A stretch of 64,000 bases of DNA from Xiphophorus maculatus. Taxonomy: Eukaryota > Chordata > Actinopteri > Cyprinodontiformes > Poeciliidae. The stretch is taken from assembly GCF_002775205.1 (NCBI RefSeq), contig NC_036450.1, positions 21,144,479 to 21,208,478 on the forward strand. The letters are read 5' to 3'. Every line of letters starts with the position of its first letter. Position 1 is the stretch's first letter. The position numbers and the translations under genes were made by a program. Under the pieces are notes generated by a model. It saw only the letters and a list, made by a program, of their open reading frames with translations. It was not told the DNA's origin and did not search any database. Shown in pieces: positions 26,953-38,788 of this stretch.

Positions 26953-29588
26953 ATGCAGCCGAGAAAGCAACACGTCCTGCTCCTCTGGTTGCTTTTCTAC
27001 TCCAGCATGGCGGAGGCGCTGGAACCCATTAGCACCACTATCGCAGTAGGAATGGCTGCGGCTCTCACGGGAATTTTAGCGAGATACCAGAACATTTTCT
27101 ACTACTTCCACGAGTGCTGCCGACCCGAGTGGATATCATTCAATATAACAAGTAAGCAAACAATCCTGCAAAGACTGCTGCTTTTTAGTGTTGTTGGGTT
27201 TTTTTTTTCACTTTAATCCTCGTGAGTATCCAGTTTAAACGATTTTTTCAACCCTGACTTGAACGAAGCTCAAAAAATGACGTAGGCGGAAGCGCCCGTT
27301 GCAGGCTTTCCGTCGTTTCTTTTTCTCGCGCTCTACCATTTTATGACACAAAAACGTCTTATGTCGGAAATAATCCTTGTGGCTCGACAATGAAGGCCTC
27401 GCATATCTGTTTGTGGGTGACACTGGCATCCAGCGGGTTGGTGAGCGCGTTTGATCCGATCACAACAACGGTGGTAGTCGGTTTCGGGGCCGCGCTGGGG
27501 CGGGCTATCTTCAAATACTTCAAGGAAACGTGCGATCCAAAATGGATAGCCTATAACGCAACAGGTGAGCTCGGATGCAACGTTAATGCTTGAGCCTGGT
27601 GTAAGAAATCTACTTTGTTATTCATTTGCACTAACGGTAAAAGGCGGTAAAATGGCGCTTGTGGAAGTTGGGGTGGGGTGGTTGGGGGTAGTGTAAACTG
27701 AAAGCGGAAAATATTGCCCTTTTAGCTAATGTTGCAGAATTTCTGCATCTGTAGATCTCCACAGCAGTGTAGTGCACATTAGAGGGCTCAAGAAACTTAA
27801 AAAAAACAAAACCCTCATAAACAACAAAACGGACATAAATAGTTAATACAGTTTGTTATTCATTATCGTGGCATAGAGGTGTCGTTACCCCATTTCTTCT
27901 TCTTCTGCAGCCAACTTCAGTAGCAGTCAGTTTCGCAAAGATTTCTGCAGAAACCTCTGACTGAAGACACTTTTACCTTGTCAACCTTATAGCACAATAT
28001 CCAGGGAAAAAGGGGATATTTACAGTCGTATAACCTGGATGACATCTCCAGTTGTTGGCAAGCATTGCTAATCCGCCTCATTTGCTTTTGCAGCTCCTCT
28101 TTAAATCTCTGTCTTACCATATAGTTGGAAATCCAGGTAGAGAGACATTGGAGTCAAGGTTGTGATCCTCCACCATTTTGATCAGTGGGAAACATCTTGT
28201 TGCCACGGTTACGAATCATGACAACCGTAGGAGAGTGAAAAACCAAACGGAAAACAAGAGGAAAAATCAGAATCGACTTAACTTCAACCAATCCTGATGC
28301 CTCTCTTGTCTAACTTCTCCAGGGCTCAAGACGGACCTGGACAGCAAGCTGTTCGGACAGCACATTGCGTCCCGCATCATCTTAAAAGCCGTGAACGGCT
28401 TCATGAGCAACACGAACCCGAAGAAGCCCCTGGTGCTCTCTCTCCACGGGTGGACCGGCACCGGGAAGAACTTTGTGAGCCAGCTCATCGCCGAAAGCGT
28501 TTACGCCGAAGGAATGCACAGCCGCTTCGTCCACGTGTTCACGTCCACGCTTCACTTCCCGCACGCGGAGCACATAGCCACCTACAAGGTGAATTATAGT
28601 CCATGCAGAATTTTACAGCACATTTCAGCCGTCTGACCTGTTTTCATTGCTTGCTTTTGTCCTCAGTCTCAGTTGCAGCAGTGGGTCAGAGGCAATGTGA
28701 CCAACTGTGAGCGCTCCATGTTCATCTTTGACGAGATGGACAAGATGCACCCGGGCCTGATTGACAGCATCAAGCCATACCTGGACTACTATGACAAGCT
28801 GGACGGGGTTTCTTATCGGAAATCCATCTTCATCTTCCTCAGGTAAACGACTAAGTCTTCAGAAGATTCGGCCTGTGTCCTAGGAAAGTAATACTCCTGG
28901 ATTTTTGTCAGTGTAGTAAATGAAGAGAAACAAAGCATTTTTCTGAGAGCTTTATATATATATATATATATAAAATCAAACTAAGTGTACCCGACTAACA
29001 GTTGTGACAACACCCTTTATCCACTGATAGTGAACTACAAGTGAACTCCATTTCCTAATTACAAGACTTCTAAAGTCAATTGGTTGCACTGGATTTTATG
29101 TATCTCTTCTGGTTTTCACCCGACAGCAACGCAGGAGGAGACGGCATCATCCAGACGGCTCTGGAGTTCTGGAAAGCGGGGAAAAATCGAGAAGAGATCG
29201 AGCTCAAAGACCTGGAAACAGCACTCTCGCTGTCCGTGTTCAACAACAACAAAAGTAAGCCGAGGTCACGTAGCAGGTTTCTTTAAAAAAAATACATTAA
29301 TAAGTAAAGTTTTTCAAGTCCTTTTCCGTTTCTCTTCCCTCAGGCGGCTTCTTTCGTACAAGTTTGATCGACAAGAACCTGGTGGACTTCTTCGTTCCCT
29401 TCCTGCCTCTGGAGTACGAGCACGTGGTACAGTGCGCCATGGCTGAGATGGAAGCCAGAAACCTCAAACCGAACCCCGACGTGGCGGACATGGTGGCCAG
29501 GGATTTGGTCTACTTCCCCAAATCTGAGCGAGTGTTCTCCGTCAAAGGCTGCAAGACGATAGAGAGCAAACTGGACTTCTACACATAG
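26953..29588 (+). CDS. Torsin-1 family AAA+ ATPase, copy 1
   Basis: Five coding exons: 26953-27151 (1A), 28323-28588, 28667-28842, 29127-29254 and 29344-29588. All have GT-AG introns and together give 337 residues, close to human TOR1A/TOR1B. Torsins are ER-lumen and nuclear-envelope ATPases activated by LAP1/LULL1. Visible features are a signal peptide ([17 protein letters not shown]), a hydrophobic segment, Walker A GWTGTGKN at about 109-116, Walker B IFDEMDKM at about 175-182, the IFLSN sensor-1 region, and the GCK sensor-2 motif near the C terminus. The cysteine in VVQCAMAEM matches torsinA Cys280. A sequon NVT matches the torsinA Asn158 site. The start was chosen because the paralogues begin [10 protein letters not shown] at the same place. 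Synteny does not decide between the TOR1A and TOR1B names. Exon 1B offers a second N terminus. Confidence 0.93.
27276..27292 (+). promoter_or_regulatory. Candidate promoter motifs before exon 1B
   Basis: AATGACGTAGGCGGAAG combines a TGACGT half-site (27278-27283) with an ETS-type GCGGAAG, about 100 bp upstream of the exon 1B ATG. This fits an independent promoter. Evidence is motif only. Confidence 0.35.
27390..27564 (+). CDS. Alternative first exon (1B) of torsin copy 1
   Basis: The exon starts at ATG 27390 and runs 58 codons plus one base to a strong donor (CAG|GTGAGC). It encodes a signal peptide ([20 protein letters not shown]), then [17 protein letters not shown], and ends YNAT. That is the same architecture as exon 1A (signal peptide, E/D-P-I, hydrophobic segment, Cys, W-I-x-x-N-x-T). 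It ends in the same phase as exon 1A, so splicing to exon 2 at 28323 keeps frame and gives 329 residues. The AFDPIT wording resembles human TOR1B (AFEPIT). It lies inside the intron that follows exon 1A. It could also be the stranded first exon of a lost torsin gene. Confidence 0.8.
28952..28972. repeat. (TA)n microsatellite in torsin copy 1 intron 3
   Basis: Simple TA run between exons 3 and 4. Confidence 0.85.
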
Positions 29589-30042
29589 ATGTGCGCATCT
29601 GAAGGACGTGAAAACGAGTCACTAAGTGCACTTTTTTTTTTTAGAAAAAGAACTTTGCAGCCAAAATGACTAGAGACAGGAAGCCAGTCTGGCTGAAGAG
29701 AGTTAAGTGAAGGTTTCTCTGTCTGACCTTGTGGCCATCAAGCCATCAGGAGGCCTTCTCACTTACACTCAGCGCCAGCCGGATGAAATATTCAAGCGGT
29801 CGGAGCGATTTGTCGCTTGCAAAGGAGCTTAACCTCTGCTTTTATGTCGCCAGTCTCGGACGGTTGTGTTTGCTTGCAAAAACTCTTAAATATTGATGTC
29901 TTCCTGTCAGAGAAACCCGTTTCCCTTTGGAGCCGTTCTCTGACGCGTTCTCTGACGCGTTCTTGACGCGAACGGACTGCCTTAAATCTTTATCTCAGTT
30001 TCTACTAGAATTTTTACAGATCAACAGCTGTTCATTTACCTC

Positions 30043-30048
30043 AATAAA
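30043..30048 (+). promoter_or_regulatory. Poly(A) signal, torsin copy 1
   Basis: AATAAA about 455 bp after the stop codon, in a context (TTTACCTCAATAAA) shared with both downstream torsin copies. Confidence 0.65.
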
Positions 30049-30830
30049 CTAGCAGCTGGTGGTGTAGGTGAGGTGAAAACGGGAAGTCTTTTATTCTGCA
30101 CTGTTGAACCTCACTGCACTGCAAAGATTACACGAGTGAAATGAAGTGTTGTAACGTGATTTGTTTTTAAGAAACTCAGAATTGTTGTCTTGTCGTCAAT
30201 TTTGATCGTCTGAATGGAAACAGTTTCGGTTGGCGTTTCCCAACCGCTTCTTAAAATGTCAGGTTTTTGTTACGAAAAGAAAACGAGTCCATGACAAATC
30301 GCTTTAAAACATTTTCACATGTAATGTTGGGGATAAATTTATCGTTATGACAACATAATGCGGTGTAATTATATTTTAAAAGGTAAAGGTTTTAGAGAAT
30401 TAACTTAGACATTGACCTGAAGCCATTTTGTAATAAATCCTTGCTAAGATGGACATTTATTTCATTTTTCCAACACTCAGACGGATGATAATCTATGATT
30501 TTTGTTTTCAGGAAACCAAAAGCAGAAAGACCTTAACAATACAGACCTTACACACGTCATCAAATATCGCATCTTTTAGTACAACTCTAATACAGATCAG
30601 CTGAAAATTAATAAATCAGTTGGAAAGCATTAGCTTAGCTGCAGTAGCCTAGTTTTATAAGCTTTAAACTTTATTAATTTAAGCATCTGGGCATCTTTCA
30701 TCCAGCATTTTGACTTGCAACAATTCTCCAAGTCTATTTCATGAGGCGATTTACAATTGATGTTTGTTCTGAACTTTAGCTTGGCCATGACAAAATATCA
30801 TCGCAATATCAGTACGTGCAAAATCAAAAT

Positions 30831-31152
30831 TAGCGGTGCACCGATAATTTTGGTGCACTGATAAACGCAAGAAATCAACCCTGATTTCTTGCGTTTTGGT
30901 TTGATCAGCAATCGGCCGATACGTACATAAATCCACCGATCTTATCTATCCCCGCAAAAGTCTGAAAATTATGTTTGTAGGTGCGGGGTTAACAATTGTC
31001 ATCCTATTGCTGCCAACTTGGTGTCTTTGTTGCTGTATTTAGTGACTTTAGAAACAAAAATAAACAAAAGCCAAAATTGGTATCGGCAGGTCATTCATTA
31101 AAAAAATTGTTGGTCAGTGATCGGCCAAAAAACTGCAGTCGGTGCACTCCTA
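30831..31152. mobile_element. hAT-like MITE
   Basis: The ends TAGCGGTGCACCGA and the reverse complement of TAGGAGTGCACCGACTGCAG are inverted repeats. Flanking 8-mers ATCAAAAT (30823-30830) and ATTGAAAT (31153-31160) look like a decayed 8-bp target duplication, which fits the hAT superfamily. Inside is a 15-bp perfect stem with a 4-nt loop (30863-30877 with 30882-30896). No transposase is present. Confidence 0.65.
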
Positions 31153-31839
31153 ATTGAAATGACAAAGATCAGCCTTGGACAATATTTGCTCTGGGTGTTC
31201 TTGATGTATTTGACCAGCAGGATGGACTCTGCTCTTAATGTTTACACCTGATATATAGTTTCAGTGGCTGAGCTGCCCATGGAGGACGGGAAAATAAAAT
31301 TTCGGGTAATAATTTATATTGTTGGAATTTTCAGCAAGAGTATCACAATTATACATTTTCCTCCTATTGTGCAGACCTAGTGTTTACTCAAGTAGAGTGA
31401 ATGATGAAATTTAACATACCACATTTTAGTTTAAGGTTTTCATAATTATTAAACTGCATTTTGCAACAAAAACAAAACAAAAAAAATCCTTTCCAACTGA
31501 TTTTTTTGTTTCTTTAGTTGACTTGTACAGAATAAATGTTACATTAATGTTGGAAAAAGTTTAGATGATTTCTCATTGTTTCAGTGCTATACTAAGGGGC
31601 ATCTATTCTTTTCTTTATGGAGCTACTGTATTCTACTTTTTAAGCAGTGGGAGGAAGTATATGCTCTGTTGGTTGTACAAGTGTTAAGAAGAAAGCAAAC
31701 CTTTTCAGTGTGACTGCTTACCTCTGAATGTGAACGTAAATTTCTGCTGTGCAGTGAAAGCTCCTTGGCTGTAAACACACCACCAAGAAGTCATTCGGAT
31801 CACAGCTAATAATAAAAAAAAATATTTTTGATTATCAGC

Positions 31840-32448
31840 ATTTTACTCATTAATGTAAAGGGAACACCAGATTCCAGCTCATTCAGCTCATCACTTCAGT
31901 AAACCCGTCATGGGATCGGCCGGCTTTGAAAGTTGTGAAATAATCAAACATCTTGCATAGCATGACTGTGCAAAGTGCAACTTCAGGTGAAACGGTGAAA
32001 TAAAAAGCATAAAACTGATGGAGCAGGAGAACCACGAACACTGTAAACCATAATAGGTAGTTGTTTTTTTTTATAGGAAAAAGGCTTTTTTCATAAAAAT
32101 TAAGTATGTTAAGACAAACCTCACTTCTGTTTAGAATTAGCTTTGCACATTCAAAGTGTATTATCGTGCCATTATCAATATATTACTTGAAAATGGTCAA
32201 CATTATCATTTATCCCAATAATTACTGGGAAAATTTATTGTCCAGCAAAATATATTATCATTTCAGGTTTAGCTAAAAACAGTCTTAAGATTAAATAACA
32301 GTATCCTGAGATCTGAAAAGCTGTGTGCGTTCTTGACCAGTGTCAGTAGTTTCCAAGGTATCTTGTGCTGCTATTTCTTTGTTTTTTTTCTTTTGTGAAA
32401 ATATAATAGTTCTTGGAGGGAATTGTTCACAGTTATAATTGCATGCCA
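31840..32448. repeat. Upstream module of the torsin duplication (y-x unit)
   Basis: About 435 bp (y, 31840-32275) followed by about 170 bp (x, 32276-32448). The same text recurs at 40358-41110 in the order x, y, x, then a short piece of y at 41111-41175. This marks a small tandem array beside the gene duplication breakpoint. Confidence 0.75.
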
Positions 32449-32953
32449 TTTGTAAGCTTCCTTGTCACTGTTCAGTTCTGAATCGTGGTGATTCAGAAAT
32501 ATGTCCTTGTTCATTTGTTATTTATGAGCAGAACTAGAGTTTAACCATAAATAAACTCTCTACATAAATGTATATTCTAAACATTTGCTCACACTGTAAA
32601 ATTAAGTCCTAGCAGCTTACAGTATGTAAATTAACCCGACTAATAAATGTTGGTAGGTTTCAGTGTACGTAGTTACGTGGCAGTTATGACGTAGTTCATA
32701 GTTTGTTAGTTGATTAGTTGATGGACAGGTTAAACAAGTGTTCCTTTGATTACAGATCCGCCATTTTGCATAAGATTAATCTATCCTAAGTAAACGGACA
32801 CATAACACAAGTTTTTAAGGTAAGTAAAACAGTATAAGGCACCTTTGGACCTTTGAATGACCACTTTTATAACAACAGCACTTCCACTTCGAGACGCTTC
32901 GCCACAATAATGTGTTCTTTTTGGTTTTAACCCAGTTTGTCTTGCTAATCGAA

Positions 32954-35691
32954 ATGCATCCGAGGAAGAAACATGTCCTGCTCATCTTGCTGCTTCTGTG
33001 GTCCAGCAAGGCGGAGGCGCTGGAACCGGTTAGCACCGCAATGGGATTGGCTCTTCTCGCTGTTGGCACAGGATTTTTATGGCGTTCCATTTCATTGTCC
33101 TACGAAACCTGCTCACCCCCTTGGATATCTTTCAACAGAACAAGTAAGTATATGAGTAAGCAATACAGCTTCTGAGTGTTGTGGTTTTTTTTGTGTAAAA
33201 CTTAATTCTACAAAAACGTTTTATGTAAAAAAAAAATATCTGAGTGGTTCGACAATTAAAGTTTCACATATCTGTTTGACCAACGAGTTTGTTCTTTGAA
33301 AGCGAAACTGAAAACTGTTGTCTTCACAGAGTTTAGCACCTGTGGCAATACTTCTACATATATCACCTCAGCAGACTATGATCATTCACCATTTAGGATA
33401 TTTTAAATTTGTTTTTTTTAATTTTTTTTATTTGTTTGAAATAAACTTATTCATATTCAATATTCAACCTGCCACAAAAGCCAGAAAGCATTTCTTCAAT
33501 CTCAAGGGCTCAAATCTGTTGTTCCAACTTGTATGAGGTATTCTCATGCTTTCATTCTTATTAATTGACAAGACAACAGGGATTACTCCACAAATTCAGA
33601 AAAAAATGATGGCTTTCCTGCAAACCTTTCCTATATGACTCATGTGGTTCCAGCCACAAATCTCCTGATCAGCTTTTCATCTAAATTCTCCAGGACTCGA
33701 GACGGACCTGGACAACAAGCTGTTCGGACAGCACATTGCGTCCAGCATCATCTTAAAAGCTGTGAACGGCTTCATGAGCAACACGAACCCAAAGAAGCCC
33801 CTGGTGCTCTCTTTCCAGGGGTGGACCGGCACCGGGAAGAACTTAGTGAGCCAGCTCATCGCTGAAAGCATTTACAGCAAAGGAATGAAAAGCCGCCACG
33901 TCCACTTGTTCACATCCACTTTTCACTTCCCACATAAACGTATGATTGATACCTACAAGGTAAGGAATACCCCACATCTCTAATCAAGTCAGCTTTATTT
34001 GTGTGGCACAATAAGGTAGTTCAAAATTCTTTACTTTAAAAAAACATAATTCTGAAACCAGTTATATTGTGAACAATGAACAATTATTACATTTTGTCAA
34101 ATAGACACTGTTGCAATAATCAACTGTGTTGATTATGAGATGAGTTTCTCTAGATCTTTCTGGGACATTTGTTCATTATGGCTGTTCTTCAGGTGATAGA
34201 AGGCCGACTTTGTAACTGTATTTATGTGGCTCTGAAGGTTAAAGTCTGAGTTCATCACTACACCCAGATTTCGGCCTTGTAATAACTAAATGTTTTAATT
34301 TTTGGTGGTTTGATAATTGCTGTTTTAAAATCCTGGAGGGAAATACTTGAGTCTTTTCCTGTCCAGTTCAGCCAGCTGACTTGCTTTTCTTCTCAGTCTC
34401 AGTTGCAGCAGTGGGTCAGAGGCAATGTGAACAACTGTGAGCGCTCCTTGTTCATCTTTGATGAGATGGATAAGATGCACCCAGGCGTGATTGACAGCAT
34501 TAAGCAGTACCTGGAATACTATGACAATCTGGATGGGGTTTCTTATAGGAAGTCCATCTTCATCTTCCTCAGGTAAGACCACACAAGATTCCGGTTACAT
34601 TTTAAGGAGGACCGCTATAGGCTACTTTTATTTTGAGTTATGATGGATGTTTGTGATCATGAAGTAAATGCAGAAAAATACAGCATTTTTTCCCTTGTAG
34701 TTTTCATATAAACAACTCTGAAACGGTACTGAAAGTGGGTCTGGTATGTGATTGGGCTATTCCGACATATCAATATGCTTTGACCAATACTTCCATTGGC
34801 GCTCTGACTGGAAGATGAACTTCCACTACAGTATGAACTCCTTTGCAACCTCAAACAGGTTTTCTTCCAGGCTCCCCAAAAGCTACCACGGTGCTGTTGG
34901 CTTCTTTTGTGGTTTATGACCTCCATGCTCAGGTTCAGTTTAGGTTGGTAGCTTTGCTACTGTGTGAAGCTCGTCTTTTTTAAGATGATACGTTGAACGT
35001 TGTGAGATGTCCACAGCTTGGGATATTGCTTCAGAACCTAACGGTTTCATCTCTAATCTGTCTGTTGTGTTCTCTAACTTCATGAGATGGGATTTTCTCT
35101 GATATTCTTTGAGACCTTCATAAAATGTTAAATTATACAAGTGAACTCAGTTTCATAATTACAAGACTTCAAAAGGCGATTGGTTGCTCTGGATTTTCAT
35201 TTTAAATTTCAACGTATCGTTTCTGGTTTGTATCCGACAGCAACGCAGGAGGAGACGACATCACTAAGACGGCTCTAGAATTCTGGAAGGCGGGAAAAGG
35301 TCGAGAAGAGATCACGCTCAAAGACCTGGAAAAAACACTCTCGCTGTCTGTGTTCAATGACCAAAATGGTAAGGTGAGATCTCGACAACTTTTACTTAAA
35401 ATTAAGTAAAAGTGCTCAGAGTTCTTTTACGTTTCCCGTCCCACAGGGGGCTTCTTTCAGACGAGTTTGATCGACAAGAACCTGGTGGATTTTTTTGTTC
35501 CTTTCCTGCCTCTGGAGTACGAGCACGTAGTCCAGTGCGCCATGGCTGAGATGGAAGCCAGAAACCTCAGACCAAACTGCAACATGGCGGACAAGGTGGC
35601 CAGAGATATGATCTATTTCCCTAAACCTGAAAGAGTGTTCTCTTCCACAGGTTGTAAGACGGTACAGCACAAACTAAACTTCTACAGATAG
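32954..35691 (+). CDS. Torsin-1 family AAA+ ATPase, copy 2 (unit A)
   Basis: Exons 32954-33143, 33694-33959, 34397-34572, 35241-35368 and 35447-35691 give 334 residues in the same phases as copy 1. It keeps the signal peptide ([22 protein letters not shown]), Walker A GWTGTGKN, Walker [14 protein letters not shown] and GCK, so it should be an active ER-lumen ATPase. Exon 1 after the signal peptide ([16 protein letters not shown]) differs sharply from copies 1 and 3 although the flanking intron is nearly identical to copy 3. The sequon matching torsinA Asn158 is NVN, so it is lost; the one at the end of exon 1 (NRT) remains. His before Walker A is Gln (SFQGW). Exon 4 reads LSVFNDQNG. Intron 2 holds a reversed LINE tail and intron 3 another repeat remnant. 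Confidence 0.92.
33225..33290 (+). pseudogene. Decayed exon 1B start, unit A
   Basis: GTGGTTCGACAATTAAAG, then CACATATCTGTTTGA, aligns with the copy 1 text around the exon 1B start (GTGGCTCGACAATGAAGG, then CGCATATCTGTTTG). The ATG is ATT here, and the rest of exon 1B and its donor cannot be followed. The alternative first exon is therefore dead in this copy. Confidence 0.65.
33984..34310 (-). mobile_element. Reversed LINE 3' remnant in intron 2, unit A
   Basis: TCAGCTTTATTTGTGTGGCACAATAAGG, then further on TGATAGAAGGCCGACTTTG and CACTACACCCAGATTT, resembles a common fish LINE 3' region in reverse. The same remnant is at 42712 in unit B, so the insertion predates the duplication. Confidence 0.5.
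34690..35110 (-). mobile_element. Repeat remnant in intron 3, unit A (Tc1-like)
   Basis: Read on the - strand, GGTCAAAGCATATTGATATG and GGAATAGCCCAATCAC resemble the 3' part of fish Tc1-like transposase genes (the block before the third catalytic residue). It is degenerate and shared with unit B at about 43418-43838. Confidence 0.4.
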
Positions 35692-35827
35692 ATGTGCGCA
35701 TCTGAAAGACATGAGAATGAGACACTATGTGATGTGACGGACGTGAACGAACAATAGGAAGTAGCTGCCTTGCATCTTTGTTTTCATTGGAAGGAATTTT
35801 GCACTTAAGCAGCTCTTTATTTACCTC

Positions 35828-35833
35828 AATAAA
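35828..35833 (+). promoter_or_regulatory. Poly(A) signal, torsin copy 2
   Basis: AATAAA about 137 bp after the stop, in the conserved TTTACCTCAATAAATGACC context. Confidence 0.65.
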
Positions 35834-36495
35834 TGACCAGAGCTGTTAAATCTCATGGCACACTGCTAAAAATTGCACAAATGAAATTAAATGTCATAAG
35901 ATTTGTTTTTAAGAAACTCAGGTTTGCCATCTCATCAACTCTGATTGTCTAAATGGAAACAGTCTTTGTGTTTATGCTTCCCAATCAAAGCCCTACATTA
36001 TGTGAAATATATAAGATGATTCTCAAAAACAGGTTTTTGTTATGAAACAAAATCAAGACCATGATAATCACTTTAAAGCATTTTTCACTTCTTCTTCTTA
36101 TGAACATGTACAAAGCAGAACACATTGTAATCATATTTTAGAGGGTAAATATGGGAATGCATTAAGTTAGTCTTTGACCTGAAACTTCTGCAATAAAACA
36201 TTGTTAATATGGAAATTCATTGAATTTTTCAGCACATATCACACTTCTTCCTAAGGTCATGCAGCTCTAGTAGAGAAGTAAATAAATCACTGAAATTCCC
36301 ATGTTGGAGTCTGTGGAAGTGAAGACAATACAGACATAAAGGACCGGGATTTAAACTAAAACAACCAGGACCAGATCTTTCCAAATATTATAATTGTCAC
36401 TTTAGGTTCATAATCAGCTTCAGAATTGTCATCTGTGGAGAAAAACAAAGTGGTAAACTATCCATCCATCCATCCATCCATCCATTTTTTTCCGC

Positions 36496-38340
36496 TTATC
36501 CGGGGTCGGGCCATGGGGGTAGCAGCTTCAGCAGGGAGGCCCAGACTTCCCTCTCCCCGGCTACTTCTTCCAGCTCTTCCGGGGGAATCCCGAGGCGTTC
36601 CCAGGCCACCCGAGAGACATAGTCCCTCCAGCGTGTCCTGGGTCTTCCCCAGGGCCTCCTCCCGGTGGGACGTGCCCGGAACACCTCACCAGGGAGGCGT
36701 CCAGGAGGCATCCTGACCAGATGCCCGAGCCACCTCAACTGGCTCCTCTCGATGTGAAGGAGCAGCGGCTCTACTCTGAGTCCCTCCCGGATGACTGAGC
36801 TTCTCACCCTATCTCTAAGGGAGAGCCCAGACACCCTACGGAGAAAACCCATTTCGGCCGCTTGTATCCGCGATCTCATTCTTTCGGTCATGACCCAAAG
36901 CTCATGACGATAGATGAGGGTGGGAACGTAGATTGACCGGTAAATCGAGAGCTTCGCTTTTTGGCTCAGCTCTCTCTTCACCACGACGGACCGGTACAGC
37001 GCCCGCTTCACGACAGACGCTGCGCCAATCCGCCTGTCGATCTCCCGCTCCCTTTTTCCCTCATTCATGAACAAGATCCCGAGATACTTAAACTCCTCCA
37101 CTTGGGGCAGGACACACACCCCGATCCGGAGAAGGCACTCTACCCTTTTCCAGTTCAAGACCATGGCCTCGGATTTGGAGGCACTGATCCCCATCCCGGC
37201 CGCTTCACACTTGGCTGCGAACCGCTCCAGCGAGAGCTGCAGATCACGGCCTGATGAAGCCAGAAGGACCACATCATCTGCAAAAAGCAGAGATGAGATC
37301 CTAAGGCCACCAAAACAGATCCCCTCAACACCTTGGCTGTGCCTCGAAATTCTGTCCATGAAAGTGATGAACAGAATCGGTGACAAAGGGCAGCCCTGGC
37401 AGAGTCCAACCCTCACCGGAAACTAGCCCGACTTACTGCCGGCAATGCAGACCAGACTCTGACACTGGTCATACAGGGACCTGACAGCCCATATCAAATA
37501 CTCCCGGAGAACTCACCAGAGGGCCCCCCGAGGGACACGGTCGAACGCCTTCTCCAAGTCCACAAAACACATGTAGACCGGTTGGGCGAACTCCCATGCA
37601 CCCTCCAGGACCCTGCTGAGGATGTAGAGCTGGTCCAGTGTTCCGCGACCAGGACGAAAACCACACTGCTCTTCCTGAATCCGAGGTTCAACTATCCGAC
37701 GGACCCTCCTCTCCAGGACCCCTGAATAAACCTTGCCAGGGAGGTTTAAGAGTGTGACCCCTCTATAATTTCAACACACCCTCCGGTCCCCCTTTTTGAA
37801 CAGGGGGACCACCACCCCAGTCTGCCAATCCAGGGGAACTGCCCCCGATGTCCATTCGATATTGCAGAGTCGTGTCAGCCAACACAGCCCTACAACATCC
37901 AGAGCCTTAAGGAACTCCGGGCAGATCTCATCCACCCCCGGAGCCCTGCCACCGAGGAGCAAACCACCTCGGCGATCTCGTCCCCAGAGATTGGAGAGCC
38001 CAACCCAAAGTCCCCAGGCTCATCTTCCTCAATGGAAGCCATGTTGGTGGGATTGAGTAGGTCTTTGAAGTATTCTGCCCACCGGCCCACAACGTCCCAA
38101 GTTGAGGTCAGCAGCACACCATCCCCACTATAAACAGTGTTGGTGCCGTACTGCTTCCCCGCCAAGATGCCGGGTGGTGGACCAGAATCACCTCGAAGCC
38201 GTATGGAAGTCGTTCTCCATGGCCTCTCCAAACTCCTCCCACGTCCGAGTTTTTGCCTCAGCAACCACCCAAGCTGCATGCCGCTTCGCCCGCCGGTACC
38301 CATCAGCTGCTTCCGGAGTCCCACAGACCAAAAAGGCCCA
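36496..38340 (-). pseudogene. LINE reverse transcriptase, frameshifted
   Basis: The longest intact piece (36496-37416, about 306 codons, - strand) contains the catalytic FADDVVLLAS motif and the region PQVEEFKYLGILF. It ends in the family's C-terminal WRDYVSRVAWERLG block. Upstream pieces in other frames (for example 37771-37962, with PLDWQTGVVVPLFKKGD) carry earlier RT motifs. Frameshifts separate the pieces, so no functional product is expected. The enzyme would copy LINE RNA into DNA at a nicked target. Confidence 0.85.
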
Positions 38341-38348
38341 ATAGCACT

Positions 38349-38746
38349 TGTTAGAGCCATAAATAGGAAATATTAAGTTATTGGTATGATGGTTTGTTTT
38401 TTATTTTATTATATTTAGTAAGAAGACTGATATTTGTTCAGGCCATTTTTATTGTGAAATTTAGATTTATTTTGAAAGTCTTGCTTCCTGTTGGGCCATA
38501 TATTGTATTAAAAAAGCTTGATGGATTACCAAGACGCGGAGCAATACAGTTTTTGACCGTGTAAGCTGTGTATGTTTTGGAAAAGGAAAAAGAGGAATTG
38601 TAAAACTGTTGTATCATCATTTTTGTATTTGCATTTTTTCGTTACTTTTTACTGATAAAGAATTTTTGTTAAATTCACGGTTTGCACGCGTCCTTTACTT
38701 CCAGTGTCTAAGGAATGACACAGATATTGGATCTGTTGCCATAACA
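38349..38746. mobile_element. Putative solo LTR nested in the LINE
   Basis: A 398-bp block starts TGTTAGAGCC and ends GCCATAACA, giving the short inverted repeat TGTTA/TAACA typical of LTR ends. Flanking pentamers GCACT (38344-38348) and GGACT (38747-38751) fit a 5-bp target duplication with one change. LINE-like text resumes directly on both sides. The block is AT-rich and non-coding. Superfamily and orientation are unknown. Confidence 0.6.
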
Positions 38747-38788
38747 GGACTCCTTCTTGAGCCTGACAGCATCCCTCACCAAAGGTGT

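Noticed and set aside
36496-37416. Host gene encoding a 306-residue protein
   Set aside because: It is the reverse transcriptase end of a LINE, with FADD motif, (CATC)n tail and target-site duplication.
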